64,000 nucleotides of DNA from Rhodobacteraceae bacterium IMCC1335 (GCA_039640495.1 CP046864.1:1860001-1924000), one strand, 5' to 3'. Shown: positions 19,010 to 29,101, numbered from the stretch's first letter. Numbers and translations are program-made. Notes: generated by a model from the sequence alone, not told the origin.

Positions 19010-19762
19010 ATGCAGGTCAAAATTTTAAGAATATGGGTTACCCTCTGGGCGCTTTTTGCAGCTGCAATCGCGTCGGCTGGGGATCTGTCTAATCTCTCTG
19101 AAACAGATCGCAAAGCGTTTGGTCAAGAAGTGAAACGCTATCTGATGGAAAACCCAGAAGTGATTTTTGAAGCGGTGGATGCGTTCAAAGCCCAGCAGGC
19201 GGCCAGCGAAGCCCAAAACGATTTTGCATTGGTGCAACAATACAGCGCTGCACTGTTTGACGATGGCTTTTCCTATCAAGGCGGAAATTTAGAGGGCGAT
19301 ATCACCTTGGTTGAATTCATCGATTATCGCTGCGGCTATTGTAAAAAAGCCTTTCAAGATTTGAACGAGCTTCTTGAAACCGATGGGAATGTCCGGTTGA
19401 TTTTGAAAGAGTTGCCGATTTTAGGCGAAGCCTCGGTTGTTGCGTCGCGGTTTGCGATTGCCGTGAAACAGCTTTACGGCGCCAATGCGTATAAGCAGGT
19501 GCATGATGCATTGTTCAGTTTACCGGGCCAACCAACCCCTGCCGCGCTCAGTAAAATATCCCGCAAGCTTGATTTGGATAGGGATAAAATCTTGGATCAT
19601 ATGGCGTCTAATGACGTTGCAGAGGAGATTTCAAAAACCGCTGAATTGGCGCAAAAAATGAAAATCAGCGGCACGCCTACATTCGTGATGCAAGATGAAA
19701 TGTTGCGCGGGTACCTACCCTTGGAATCGATGCAAGCCATGCTGCGAGACAAAAGAGGTTAA
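19010..19762 (+). CDS. Periplasmic DsbA-family thioredoxin-fold protein
   Basis: 250 residues. A signal peptide ends near IASAG (about 24), followed by an N-terminal helical extension of the ScsC/Com1 kind and a thioredoxin fold with active site CGYC (Cys108 and Cys111) and a cis-proline segment SGTPTFV near the C-terminus. Such proteins oxidise or isomerise disulphides in exported proteins. Position directly after the M48 peptidase supports a shared envelope-folding role. Convergent with the following hydrolase gene, only 15 bases away, with no clear terminator. Confidence 0.93.
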   Translation: MQVKILRIWVTLWALFAAAIASAGDLSNLSETDRKAFGQEVKRYLMENPEVIFEAVDAFKAQQAASEAQNDFALVQQYSAALFDDGFSYQGGNLEGDITLVEFIDYRCGYCKKAFQDLNELLETDGNVRLILKELPILGEASVVASRFAIAVKQLYGANAYKQVHDALFSLPGQPTPAALSKISRKLDLDRDKILDHMASNDVAEEISKTAELAQKMKISGTPTFVMQDEMLRGYLPLESMQAMLRDKRG

Positions 19763-19777
19763 GCGGCCCCTTTGCGG

Positions 19778-20665
19778 TTACTGATCGCGTAATGGCTTCA
19801 AAAAACGCAGCAACGCTGCCGCCGTATCTTTTGGATAGATGTCTGGAAAAAAATGCCCGCCGGGAATCGCGCTGCAGTCAAACTGCTTAAGCCTTGCGCG
19901 CCATGTTTCTGGCAGATCAAAAGATTTATCCATTGCGCCACCCTCGCCCCACATCACCAAGGCGGGCAAATCCAGCTGGCGGGATAAATCGCGCTCATCC
20001 ATATCAAAATCATATTCAAGCGCGGCGCGGTAATCATTGCACATCGCTTCAATCGTTGCGGGATCCCTCCAGGTTTTGCGATAGGCCTCAAGCGCACGTT
20101 GATCAAATTGCTCTAATGTACTGCCGCCCCAGCCAAGCAAGCAGCTTTCAAAGTAATAATCGGCATCGGCGGCGATCAAAGTCTCGGGAAACGGGCTGGG
20201 TTGTGCCAAAAAAAACCAATGATAATAGGCCCGCGCAACCTCTGACTTTAGCGCATCCAACAAAAAATGGGTGGGCGTAATATCCATAACCGTTAAAGAC
20301 TTAATGCGATCGGTGGCATCTAGGGCCATCCGATATGCGGTGCGCGCACCTCGGTCATGCCCAATCAAATGGAAGCGGTGAAACCCTAAGGATGTCATAA
20401 GCCCCAATTGATCCTGGCCCATTTTTCTAAAGCTGTATTTGGCAACGCCTTTAGGTTTAGACGAGCCACCATAGCCCCGTAAATCAGCGCAAATCACGTG
20501 AAACTGTTCGGCCAAAATCGGCGCGATTCGGCCCCACATAAACCGATTTTGCGGAAACCCATGCAGCAAAAGAAGCGGCGCTTTACCTTTGCTTTCTTCA
20601 AGCTCGGAATAGGCAATTTTTACCCCGTTCAAATCGCAGGTCTTATGCTTAAATCCGTCCAACAT
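19778..20665 (-). CDS. Alpha/beta hydrolase, fluoroacetate/haloacetate dehalogenase-like
   Basis: 295 residues of the alpha/beta hydrolase fold. HGFPQN is the oxyanion region, and the nucleophile motif is GHDRGAR with Asp104. The set known from fluoroacetate dehalogenases can be traced: Asp104 nucleophile, Arg105 and Arg108 (carboxylate clamp), Asp128, the halide pair His149-Trp150, Tyr212 and His271 base; spacing between the first ones matches the family closely. An epoxide hydrolase would lack the HW pair, so dehalogenase is the better reading, though activity is unproven. The ATG shares one base with the stop of the M20 peptidase gene (TAATG), so they form an operon. Confidence 0.85.
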   Translation of the reverse strand: MLDGFKHKTCDLNGVKIAYSELEESKGKAPLLLLHGFPQNRFMWGRIAPILAEQFHVICADLRGYGGSSKPKGVAKYSFRKMGQDQLGLMTSLGFHRFHLIGHDRGARTAYRMALDATDRIKSLTVMDITPTHFLLDALKSEVARAYYHWFFLAQPSPFPETLIAADADYYFESCLLGWGGSTLEQFDQRALEAYRKTWRDPATIEAMCNDYRAALEYDFDMDERDLSRQLDLPALVMWGEGGAMDKSFDLPETWRARLKQFDCSAIPGGHFFPDIYPKDTAAALLRFLKPLRDQ

Positions 20666-22086
20666 TATTTTTTTGCCATTTGTCTAGAACGTTTATCAAC
20701 CGAGAGCGCCTCTATAATCCGCGCCCAGCTGCGAATGCCTTTGTGAAAGCTTTGCAAATCATATTTTTCATTTGGAGAGTGAATTTGATCATTGTCCTTT
20801 GCAAACCCAATCAGCATTGGGCTAACGCCAATAATATCTTGAAAATGACCGGCAACCGGTATCGACCCGCCGCAGCCGGTAAAGGCCGCCTCTTGCTCCC
20901 ATTCGGCGCTTAGCGCGGCGCGGGCGATTTCAAATAGCGGCGTGTCACTTTGCATAACAACCGCGGGTGAGGCCCCATAAGAAATAAATTCAACCGTACA
21001 ATCAGCCGGCAAATAGGAGGAAACATGCGCATGCAAAGCTGCACGGATTTTTTCTGGATCCTGCCCCTCGACCAAACGGCAACTGATTTTAGCAGAGGCT
21101 TGGCTTGGCAGAACCGTTTTGAACCCCTCGCCTGTGTAGCCGCCGCAGATCCCGTTGATTTCGCAGGTCGGGCGCGCCCAAATATGTTCAAGCGGGCTGT
21201 AAGCTGTTTCGCCCGCCGGCAGCCGCAAGCCGACATCGCCAAGAAAGCTGTGATGCGAAAAGTTTAGGCTCTGCCACTGCGCTGACAAATGGGGCGGTAT
21301 ATCGCGCACCCCATCGTAAAATCCAGGCAGCTGCACGCGGCCAGTTTCATCATGCAAGCTGGCTAAAATTTGGCTGAGCACATGCAGTGGATTGCGCGCC
21401 ATCCCGCCATAAGAACCTGAATGCAAATCGCGGTTGGCAGCGCGCAGCACCACTTCTTCACTAACCATACCGCGCAACATCGTAACGATTGCCGGAACCC
21501 GATCATCAAATAAACCAGTATCGCAAATTAGAACCACGTCAGCCTTCAGCGCCTCTTTATGCGTTTCCATAAAAGGAACCAAACTTGGAGACCCGCTTTC
21601 TTCTTCGCCTTCAAAGAAAAAACTTATTTTACACGGCATTTGCCCATGCTCGTTTTTCCACGCGCGGCAGGCTTCGACAAAGGTCATTAATTGGCCCTTA
21701 TCGTCTGAGCTCCCGCGGCCCCGAATAACCCGACCTTGCGCTGTCTGTTCGACGGCTGGTTCAAATGGATCGTGATGCCATAATTCGAGCGGGTCGGCGG
21801 GCTGCACATCATAATGGCCATAAAACAAAATATGCGGCGCATCCGGATTTGAAGATCCTGTAAAACTGCCCATAACCATCGGCTTTCCCGGCGTTTGATG
21901 TTTTTGCGCTTCTGCCCCTATGGCGCGCAATTGATCCACAAGCCAATCAGCGGCAGTCTCGCACGCCGTATCAAACGCGGGATCTGTCGAGATGGAAGGG
22001 ATCCGTAACAATTCCAACAACCGCTTCGTTGCATTTTCAAGATCTGCGTCAATCCGCGCAAGAACTGGGGCTAGCGACATTTTCAA
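20665..22086 (-). CDS. M20/M25/M40 family dipeptidase/metallohydrolase
   Basis: 473-residue di-zinc hydrolase. Metal-binding segments are visible: FYGHYDVQPADP near residue 89, GSSDDKGQ near 125, and the catalytic EGEEESGSP near 160, with a dimerisation domain inserted between. Members cleave dipeptides or N-acylated amino acids in the cytoplasm. First gene of a two-gene operon with the dehalogenase-like hydrolase. Divergent from hemA; the shared upstream interval holds a short inverted repeat (TGTTA-AGCC-TAACA at 22110-22123). Confidence 0.92.
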   Translation of the reverse strand: MKMSLAPVLARIDADLENATKRLLELLRIPSISTDPAFDTACETAADWLVDQLRAIGAEAQKHQTPGKPMVMGSFTGSSNPDAPHILFYGHYDVQPADPLELWHHDPFEPAVEQTAQGRVIRGRGSSDDKGQLMTFVEACRAWKNEHGQMPCKISFFFEGEEESGSPSLVPFMETHKEALKADVVLICDTGLFDDRVPAIVTMLRGMVSEEVVLRAANRDLHSGSYGGMARNPLHVLSQILASLHDETGRVQLPGFYDGVRDIPPHLSAQWQSLNFSHHSFLGDVGLRLPAGETAYSPLEHIWARPTCEINGICGGYTGEGFKTVLPSQASAKISCRLVEGQDPEKIRAALHAHVSSYLPADCTVEFISYGASPAVVMQSDTPLFEIARAALSAEWEQEAAFTGCGGSIPVAGHFQDIIGVSPMLIGFAKDNDQIHSPNEKYDLQSFHKGIRSWARIIEALSVDKRSRQMAKK

Positions 22087-22227
22087 ACCACCCTATATGT
22101 GACCATTAGTGTTAAGCCTAACATGTGTTCCTGCGCTGTCCAGTCACCCTTGACTTTAGGTGCATTCATGCCGATGAGGTTTATAGAGTAGTGATTGGAA
22201 AAGCGCTTGGTGCTTTTGGTAAAAGAT

Positions 22228-22233
22228 GGAAGG
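22228..22233 (+). promoter_or_regulatory. Ribosome binding site deciding a TTG start for hemA
   Basis: GGAAGG ends seven bases before the TTG at 22241. The ATG at 22226 in the same frame has no such element upstream. Confidence 0.7.
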
Positions 22234-22240
22234 CCATAGA

Positions 22241-23464
22241 TTGACTTATAATGATTTCTTAGATCAATCTTTAAACCGTTTGCATAATGAGGGGCGGTAC
22301 CGCACGTTTATTGATATCGTGCGCGAAAAAGGTAATTTTCCCCACGCGACATGGCATCGCCCCGATGGAACTAATGCGCCTGTAACGGTCTGGTGTGGCA
22401 ATGATTATCTGGGAATGGGGCAGCATCCGACTGTTTTAAGTGCGATGCATGAAGCGTTAGATGCCACTGGTGCGGGATCTGGTGGTACGCGGAATATTTC
22501 TGGGACAACCGTGTATCACAAGAAGCTTGAGGATGAGCTTGCCCATCTGCATGGCAAAGAAAGCACGTTGCTGTTTACCAGTGCCTATATTGCCAATGAT
22601 GCAACCCTGTCTACCTTGCCAAAACTTTTTCCAGATTTGATCATTTATTCGGATGCGCTCAACCACGCCTCGATGATTGAAGGCATTCGACGAAACGGCG
22701 GAAGTAAACGCATTTTTCGGCATAATGACCTTGGACATTTGCGCGAATTACTGGAAGCCGATGACCCCAAGGCGCCGAAACTCATTGCGTTTGAGTCAAT
22801 CTATTCGATGGATGGTGATTTTGCACCCATTGCTAAAATTTGTGATCTAGCAGATGAGTTCAACGCCCTGACCTATCTTGATGAGGTGCATGCGGTGGGT
22901 ATGTATGGCGCCCGCGGCGCCGGCGTGGCCGAGCGCGATCGTTTGATGCATCGCATCGATATTATCAACGGCACCTTAGCAAAGGCGTATGGGGTTATGG
23001 GCGGATATATCGCTGCCAGTGCAAAACTTTGTGATGCGATCCGCTCATACGCGCCCGGATTTATTTTTACCACCTCGCTGCCTCCTGCGGTCGCCGCAGG
23101 GGCGGCAGCCTCTGTAGCGCATTTGAAATCGGACCAAGACTTGCGCGCGCAACATCAAACGCAATCTAAGATTTTAAAGTACCGATTAAAAGCGATCGGG
23201 TTGCCGATTATTGATCATGGCTCTCATATCGTTCCCGTGATTGTGGGCAATCCGGTGCATACGCAAAAACTATCTGACATGCTCCTGCAAGATTTTGGTA
23301 TTTATGTGCAACCTATCAATTTCCCAACGGTGCCGCGCGGAACAGAGAGGTTGCGATTCACGCCATCCCCTATTCACGGGCGGGCCGAAATTGATGCCTT
23401 GGTCAGGGCAATGGATACGCTTTGGGCGCATTGCGCGCTGAATCGTGCCGAGAACTCTGCCTAA
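22241..23464 (+). CDS. hemA: 5-aminolevulinate synthase
   Basis: 407 residues from the TTG at 22241. It condenses glycine and succinyl-CoA to 5-aminolevulinate, the first tetrapyrrole step in alphaproteobacteria (Shemin route), feeding haem and the B12 pathway encoded later in this window. [28 protein letters not shown] and the PLP lysine in GTLAKAYGV are present. The TTG is preferred because it has GGAAGG seven bases upstream and because its first residues line up with the start of known ALA synthases (homology [16 protein letters not shown]). The alternative is an ATG at 22226 adding five residues. Transcribed alone, divergent from the M20 peptidase. Confidence 0.96.
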   Translation: MTYNDFLDQSLNRLHNEGRYRTFIDIVREKGNFPHATWHRPDGTNAPVTVWCGNDYLGMGQHPTVLSAMHEALDATGAGSGGTRNISGTTVYHKKLEDELAHLHGKESTLLFTSAYIANDATLSTLPKLFPDLIIYSDALNHASMIEGIRRNGGSKRIFRHNDLGHLRELLEADDPKAPKLIAFESIYSMDGDFAPIAKICDLADEFNALTYLDEVHAVGMYGARGAGVAERDRLMHRIDIINGTLAKAYGVMGGYIAASAKLCDAIRSYAPGFIFTTSLPPAVAAGAAASVAHLKSDQDLRAQHQTQSKILKYRLKAIGLPIIDHGSHIVPVIVGNPVHTQKLSDMLLQDFGIYVQPINFPTVPRGTERLRFTPSPIHGRAEIDALVRAMDTLWAHCALNRAENSA

Positions 23465-23545
23465 AGTAACCCTAAAGTGTAATTCTTACTCAATTATGCT
23501 ATCAGATCACGAGTTACGTGGATAAGAACGATTCGGTCTCGAGTA

Positions 23546-24829
23546 TTGGGAGCTGGAACGCTGAGGCGAAAGAGCAAAAAAAACAAAGCCACACCCGAGC
23601 TAGAGGGTGCTCAATCGGCAGGTCCGAAAGGGTTTGACGATTTCGAGCTGCGACTTGGTGACATCATGCGCGGTGAACGCGCGACCATTGGCAAATCGCT
23701 GCTTGACGTACAACGCGACCTTAAAATCAAAGCATCCTACATATTTGCGATCGAAAACTGCGACCCCGGCGCGTTTGACACGCCAGGTTTTGTCGCCGGT
23801 TATGTGCGTTCTTACGCAAAATACCTGGGCATGGACAGCGAAGAGGTTCTTCAACAATTTTGCGCAGAAAGCGGCTTTCAAACCGTAAGCGCGCTGGCGC
23901 AAGGGCCAAGCACCAAAAAACTGCAATCCGCTGCCCCCCTTTTGCCCAAGCAAAACACCATGGGTTCAACTGATATATTCAAAACATCCCCTTTGGCGAT
24001 GGAGCCGCCCGATGCCGGGTTCTTTGAAACTTTAGAAATGCGCGCCATTGCCTCTGTGGCTGTGTTGGCATCGCTCATCGGCGTTATCGGCTTTGGAGCC
24101 TGGTCTTTGTTGCAAGAAGTGCAGCAAGTTAAACTCACACCAGCGGAAAATACGCCGATCGTTTTATCGGATTTAGATCCATTGGGTTCGGTACAGCTTC
24201 CACAAGCTGAGGTCACAAAAAACGCGTTAGACCAACGCCTGAATAATGAGAAACTGGATCGGCTTTATCGCCCTCAGGCGCTCGATTTTCCCATTCTTAC
24301 CGCCCGCGATGCCCCGATATCATCTTTAAATCCGGCAGATTTTGGCAATTTCATTCCGCAACCCGACCCCGCCGCTGATCCCAGCGCCGGAATAGTTGCG
24401 GATGTCGAGAACACCCCGCCAAGTGAAGCAAATCTGCTTGCCCAAGTTGATACGCCGCAAGTGCTCGAGACAGCTCCGCCGACGCTGGCGCTATTTGCCG
24501 TAAGAGATGCCTGGGTGCGTGTGACAGCGCCGGATGGGAGCCGTATTTTTGAAAATACGATGAAAGCGGGTGAAGAATTCATCCTTCCACAAACTGAAAT
24601 GGCCCCCATGTTACGGGCAGGTATGTCGGGCTCTGTATATTTTGCCGTTGAAGGAAAATTATATGGCCCGGCGGGTACTGGAGGCAAAGTGGTCAAAAAC
24701 GTAGAGCTTTCACCCACGTCTTTGATGGCCAATTATCAACCGGCTGATCTGAACCTAGATCCGGTCTTAGAACGTGTTGTAGCAGAAGCGACAGTGTCAA
24801 GCTTTACAACTGAAGGAATGTCAGAGTAA
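23546..24829 (+). CDS. RodZ-like helix-turn-helix / DUF4115 membrane protein
   Basis: About 427 residues. An N-terminal HTH_25 domain (about 35-105, GKSLLDVQRDLKIKASYI and TPGFVAGYVRSYAKYLG), a single transmembrane helix (about 168-190), a Pro/Ala-rich linker and a C-terminal DUF4115 domain (about 312-400, WVRVTAPDGSRIFE) give the RodZ layout. RodZ links MreB to the membrane in rod-shape maintenance. The start is uncertain: the frame opens at TTG 23546 with no strong ribosome binding site and no ATG before the HTH. It precedes ispG by 56 bases, an arrangement common in proteobacteria. Confidence 0.85.
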   Translation: MGAGTLRRKSKKNKATPELEGAQSAGPKGFDDFELRLGDIMRGERATIGKSLLDVQRDLKIKASYIFAIENCDPGAFDTPGFVAGYVRSYAKYLGMDSEEVLQQFCAESGFQTVSALAQGPSTKKLQSAAPLLPKQNTMGSTDIFKTSPLAMEPPDAGFFETLEMRAIASVAVLASLIGVIGFGAWSLLQEVQQVKLTPAENTPIVLSDLDPLGSVQLPQAEVTKNALDQRLNNEKLDRLYRPQALDFPILTARDAPISSLNPADFGNFIPQPDPAADPSAGIVADVENTPPSEANLLAQVDTPQVLETAPPTLALFAVRDAWVRVTAPDGSRIFENTMKAGEEFILPQTEMAPMLRAGMSGSVYFAVEGKLYGPAGTGGKVVKNVELSPTSLMANYQPADLNLDPVLERVVAEATVSSFTTEGMSE

Positions 24830-24885
24830 GTTGACAGCAATAGCTGCTTCTTAAGGCCCTTTTTTAATAACCACTGAGACCAGAT

Positions 24886-26016
24886 ATGTCCTTGAATTCC
24901 GTACGCCCTTGGCGAAATATTTACCGTCGAAAATCGCGAAAAATTCATGTTGGTAATATTGCGATTGGGGGAGACGCGCCGATTTCCGTTCAGACGATGA
25001 CCAACACCTTAACAACTGATGTCAAAGCCACGTTAGCGCAAATAATCGCAGCAGCAGATGCAGGGGCAGACATCGTGCGCGTTTCGGTGCCAGACCAGGA
25101 TAGCAGCAAAGCGTTCAAGGAAATTGCAAAGGAAAGCCCCGTTCCTTTGGTTGCAGATATTCACTTTCACTATAAACGCGGTATTGAAGCAGCGCAGGCT
25201 GGTGCGGCGTGTTTGCGTATCAATCCAGGAAATATCGGCGCGCCAGATCGCGTTAAAGAAGTGATTAAAGCGGCGAAAGACAATAATTGTTCTATCCGCA
25301 TTGGTGTTAATGCAGGATCGCTTGAAAAACACTTATTGGAAAAATTCGGCGAACCCTGCCCAGATGCTATGCTTGAAAGTGGTTTGGATCATATCAAAAT
25401 CTTGCAGGATAATGATTTTCACGAGTTCAAGATCAGCTGTAAAGCCTCCGATGTTTTTATGGCAGCGGCTGCCTATCAAGCTTTGGCAGAAGCCACAGAC
25501 GCCCCTATCCATTTGGGTATTACCGAAGCTGGCGGATTGACCAGCGGAACGATTAAGTCTGCGATCGGTTTAGGCAATTTATTATGGATGGGAATTGGCG
25601 ATACGATCCGCGTTTCGCTGTCTGCCAATCCAGTTGAGGAAGTCAAAGTCGGATATGAAATTTTAAAATCATTGGGTTTGCGCCATCGCGGGGTGAATAT
25701 TATTTCATGCCCAAGCTGCGCGCGGCAAGGGTTCGACGTAATCAAAACGGTTGAAGCCTTGGAAAACCGGCTTGAACATATAAAAACACCGATGAGCCTT
25801 TCGATCATTGGTTGTGTCGTTAACGGCCCTGGGGAAGCGTTGATGACAGATGTTGGGTTTACCGGCGGCGGTGCGGGCAGCGGCATGGTTTATTGGGCCG
25901 GAAAGCAAGACCACAAAATTGGCAATGAAAATATGGTAGATCACATTGTTGAGCTTGTTGAAAAACGCGCGGCTGAAATCGATGCGAATGAAAAACTTAT
26001 ATCTGCGGCCGAGTGA
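24886..26016 (+). CDS. ispG: 4-hydroxy-3-methylbut-2-en-1-yl diphosphate synthase (GcpE)
   Basis: 376 residues. It reduces MEcPP to HMBPP in the MEP isoprenoid pathway, using a 4Fe-4S cluster. Cluster cysteines are in [10 protein letters not shown] and [10 protein letters not shown] near the C-terminus, and the last motif contains the catalytic Glu. The N-terminal barrel motif VQTMTNT and ADIHFHY are typical. Length is canonical. It is followed by two minus-strand tRNA genes. Confidence 0.97.
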   Translation: MSLNSVRPWRNIYRRKSRKIHVGNIAIGGDAPISVQTMTNTLTTDVKATLAQIIAAADAGADIVRVSVPDQDSSKAFKEIAKESPVPLVADIHFHYKRGIEAAQAGAACLRINPGNIGAPDRVKEVIKAAKDNNCSIRIGVNAGSLEKHLLEKFGEPCPDAMLESGLDHIKILQDNDFHEFKISCKASDVFMAAAAYQALAEATDAPIHLGITEAGGLTSGTIKSAIGLGNLLWMGIGDTIRVSLSANPVEEVKVGYEILKSLGLRHRGVNIISCPSCARQGFDVIKTVEALENRLEHIKTPMSLSIIGCVVNGPGEALMTDVGFTGGGAGSGMVYWAGKQDHKIGNENMVDHIVELVEKRAAEIDANEKLISAAE

Positions 26017-26110
26017 TTGACGCCCTTCGGGCTCCTTGCTTGAGACAAGCTAACCCCTCCTACCCAGCCAGAGAGCCTGTTTTCAAACCTTCGCATTTAC
26101 AAAACAAAAA

Positions 26111-26187
26111 TGGCGCGGTTGACGGGGCTCGAACCCGCGACCCCCGGCGTGACAGGCCGGTACTCTAACCAACTGAGCTACAACCGC
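26111..26187 (-). tRNA. tRNA-Asp (anticodon GTC), copy 1
   Basis: 77 bases with a 7-bp acceptor stem GCGGTTG/CAACCGC, D-arm AGCTCAGTTGG, anticodon loop CTGTCAC reading GTC, T-loop TTCGAGC and an encoded CCA end (26111-26113). Identical in body to the next tRNA. Confidence 0.97.
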
Positions 26188-26215
26188 GCAATCTACTAAG
26201 CTGCTTGGCGTTCAG

Positions 26216-26292
26216 TGGCGCGGTTGACGGGGCTCGAACCCGCGACCCCCGGCGTGACAGGCCGGTACTCTAACCAACTGAGCTACAACCGC
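26216..26292 (-). tRNA. tRNA-Asp (anticodon GTC), copy 2
   Basis: 77 bases, the same sequence as the copy at 26111-26187, with encoded CCA at 26216-26218. On the minus strand this copy is upstream; 28 bases separate the two, so they are probably one transcript. Confidence 0.97.
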
Positions 26293-26684
26293 TATCTGAA
26301 CCCAAACAAGCTTATACTACCCTCTTACGGTTCACTTAAGCCCGCGTCAAGAAGGCCGGAACCAAAATCTCACTCTTTCCATGAAACTAAAATTTCAATT
26401 TTCTCTGCCAGCGCTTGCACAGGCTGCCTAAAAACAAAAAAATCCCCTAAAGCTATCTGTTTTGCTTTTAGCCGATGGGCAATCTTTGCGTTTGATTGAG
26501 AGTTGATTCTCCAAAACGCTTTCGCGAGGCGTGCCCGCTCAAACCAAAAGATCCTGCTTTAATAAACGCTGCATATGGTTGAAACCAACGGCATCGACTA
26601 TTATGTATTCACTAGAAGAAACGCAAAAGGGCCGCCTTCCCCTGAAAGGGAAACGCGCCACCTTACCATCATTGAGGATGAAAC
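26293..26684. other. Intergenic region between tRNA-Asp and lon
   Basis: About 390 A/T-rich bases. The right end should hold the lon promoter and the left end the tRNA promoter on the minus strand. A palindromic TTCCC-CTGAAA-GGGAA lies at 26637-26652 in the lon leader. No gene-like frame or known structured RNA was recognised. Confidence 0.5.
26579..26604 (+). promoter_or_regulatory. Candidate heat-shock (RpoH-like) promoter of lon
   Basis: TTGAAA (26579-26584) and CTATTAT (26598-26604) are separated by 13 bases, resembling the spacing and sequence of RpoH promoters, about 80 bases upstream of lon, a classic heat-shock gene. The match is partial and by eye. Confidence 0.3.
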
Positions 26685-29093
26685 ATGACAAAAACCACCG
26701 CGCCAACATATCCCGTTTTACCATTAAGAGATATCGTGGTCTTTCCGCATATGATCGTACCACTCTTTGTGGGGCGTGAAAAATCCGTACGGGCGCTGGA
26801 AGAAGTTATGGATGATAACAAACAGATTCTCCTCTCAAGCCAAGTCGACGCATCAGAAGATGAGCCAACAGCGGATAGTATTTTCAAAACCGGGGTATTA
26901 GCGAATGTTTTGCAATTGCTCAAACTGCCCGATGGCTGCGTTAAAGTTCTTGTCGAAGGCAAAAGTCGGGTCCACATTTCTGAATTCGTTGAAAATGAAA
27001 ACTTTTTTGAAGCCCGCGCTATAGGTTTATCCGAAACCATGGGCGATGTTGATGCATTAGAAGCCCTCGTGCGCACGGTCAGCGATGAATTTGAACGTTA
27101 TGCCAAGATTAAAAAGAATATTCCCGAAGAAGCCTTAGGGGCAGTTGCAGAAGCGAGTGATCCGGCCAAGCTAGCAGATTTGGTTGCTGGCCATTTGGGC
27201 ATTGAAGTTGAGCAAAAGCAAGCATTGCTTGAAATTTTATCGGTCAGTGAGCGTTTAGAAAAAATATACGGTCATATGCAGGGCGAAATGAGCGTTCTGC
27301 GGGTTGAGAAAAAAATCAAAACCCGCGTGAAATCGCAAATGGAAAGAACCCAGCGCGAATATTATTTAAATGAGCAGATGAAGGCCATTCAAAAAGAATT
27401 GGGGGATGGCGAAGAAGGCCAAAACGAAGTGGCCGAACTGGAAAGCCGGATTGCGGCAACCAAGCTAAGCAAAGAAGCCAAAGAAAAAGTTGATGCGGAA
27501 TTGAAGAAGCTCAAAAATATGAGCCCAATGTCTGCCGAAGCCACGGTTGTGCGCAATTATCTTGATTGGATTTTAGGCATTCCGTGGGGAGTAAAATCTC
27601 GCGTCAAGAAGGATCTTGGGCGCGCACAAGAGACGTTGGACCGTGATCATTACAGCCTTGAAAAGGTGAAAGAACGCATCGTTGAATTTCTCGCTGTTCA
27701 GCAAAGAAGCACCAAGCTGAAGGGTCCGATCATGTGTTTGGTTGGCCCTCCCGGTGTCGGAAAAACCTCGCTTGGCAAATCTGTCGCCAAGGCAACGGGG
27801 CGGGAATTTATTCGCATATCGTTAGGTGGGGTGCGCGATGAATCTGAAATTCGAGGCCATCGTAGAACCTATATTGGCTCGATGCCCGGTAAAATCATTC
27901 AAGCGCTGAAAAAAGCCAAAACAACCAATCCATTGATCCTCTTGGATGAGATTGACAAGATGGGGCAAGATTTTCGGGGCGATCCGGCATCCGCGATGCT
28001 TGAAGTGCTTGACCCGGAACAAAACGCCACCTTCTCGGATCATTATTTAGAGGTTGAATATGATCTCTCCAACGTGATGTTCTTGACCACCGCAAATAGT
28101 TACAACATGCCCGGGCCCTTGCTAGACCGGATGGAAATCATACCGCTCTCTGGCTATACCGAAGATGAAAAATGCGAAATCGCGAAACGGCACCTGCTTT
28201 CCAAGCAGTTAAAGAATCACGGTTTAAAAGAAGGCGAGCTGGCGCTGAAAGAGGATGCATTAAGCAGTATTATACAGCGCTACACCCGCGAGGCTGGCGT
28301 CCGAAATCTTGAGCGTGAAATCGCAAAGATTGCCCGAAAAGCTGTTACTAAAATTGTTAAGAAAGAGGTCGAAACGCTGGAGGTTACGGCGGATAATATC
28401 AGCGACTTCTTGGGCGTTGAGAAATTCCGTTACGGTTTGGCTGAAAAGGAAGATCAAGTCGGCGTGGTAACAGGTTTGGCTTGGACTTCGGTTGGGGGCG
28501 ATTTGCTGTCAATAGAGGCCTTAAAGCTGCCTGGCAAAGGGCGCATGAAAACAACGGGTAAGCTGGGTGATGTGATGAAAGAAAGCATCGATGCGGCCAG
28601 TTCTTATGTGCGCTCAATCAGCCCTAAAATTGGTGTCAAGCCAACCCTATTTGATCGGTTGGACATTCACGTGCACGTGCCCGAAGCGGCAACCCCAAAA
28701 GATGGACCAAGCGCTGGCTTAGCGATGGTAACCTCCATCGTGTCGGTTTTAACCGGTATCCCCGTGCGCAAAGACATCGCAATGACGGGTGAAGTAACAT
28801 TGCGCGGCAATGCCCTGGCGATTGGTGGATTAAAAGAAAAACTGCTTGCGGCGCTGCGCGGCGGCATCACAACGGTTTTAATTCCGCAAGAGAATGAAAA
28901 GGATTTGGCGGAAATCCCAGATAATGTGAAAGAGGGGCTGACCATTATTCCCGTTAGCCATGTATCAGAAGTTATCGAGAATGCGTTAACCGAAACCCCG
29001 AATGAAATAGAATGGGACGAAGCCGCAGAGGAAGCCGCGGCAGCGGCCGCAGCGCTTAATTCGCCCTCAACGGCACCTGCGACAGCGCATTAA
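26685..29093 (+). CDS. lon: ATP-dependent Lon protease
   Basis: 802 residues, a complete LonA. An N-terminal substrate-binding domain (to about 205), coiled linker, AAA+ domain with Walker A GPPGVGKTS near 354 and Walker B ILLDEIDKM, and the C-terminal protease domain with catalytic Ser in PKDGPSAGLAM (near 676) and Lys in GGLKEKLL (near 719). It degrades misfolded and short-lived regulatory proteins in the cytoplasm. The tail is Ala-rich. An ATG with GAGGATG just upstream starts it. A stem-loop follows the stop. Confidence 0.98.
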   Translation: MTKTTAPTYPVLPLRDIVVFPHMIVPLFVGREKSVRALEEVMDDNKQILLSSQVDASEDEPTADSIFKTGVLANVLQLLKLPDGCVKVLVEGKSRVHISEFVENENFFEARAIGLSETMGDVDALEALVRTVSDEFERYAKIKKNIPEEALGAVAEASDPAKLADLVAGHLGIEVEQKQALLEILSVSERLEKIYGHMQGEMSVLRVEKKIKTRVKSQMERTQREYYLNEQMKAIQKELGDGEEGQNEVAELESRIAATKLSKEAKEKVDAELKKLKNMSPMSAEATVVRNYLDWILGIPWGVKSRVKKDLGRAQETLDRDHYSLEKVKERIVEFLAVQQRSTKLKGPIMCLVGPPGVGKTSLGKSVAKATGREFIRISLGGVRDESEIRGHRRTYIGSMPGKIIQALKKAKTTNPLILLDEIDKMGQDFRGDPASAMLEVLDPEQNATFSDHYLEVEYDLSNVMFLTTANSYNMPGPLLDRMEIIPLSGYTEDEKCEIAKRHLLSKQLKNHGLKEGELALKEDALSSIIQRYTREAGVRNLEREIAKIARKAVTKIVKKEVETLEVTADNISDFLGVEKFRYGLAEKEDQVGVVTGLAWTSVGGDLLSIEALKLPGKGRMKTTGKLGDVMKESIDAASSYVRSISPKIGVKPTLFDRLDIHVHVPEAATPKDGPSAGLAMVTSIVSVLTGIPVRKDIAMTGEVTLRGNALAIGGLKEKLLAALRGGITTVLIPQENEKDLAEIPDNVKEGLTIIPVSHVSEVIENALTETPNEIEWDEAAEEAAAAAAALNSPSTAPATAH

Positions 29094-29101
29094 CGACTTT
29101 T

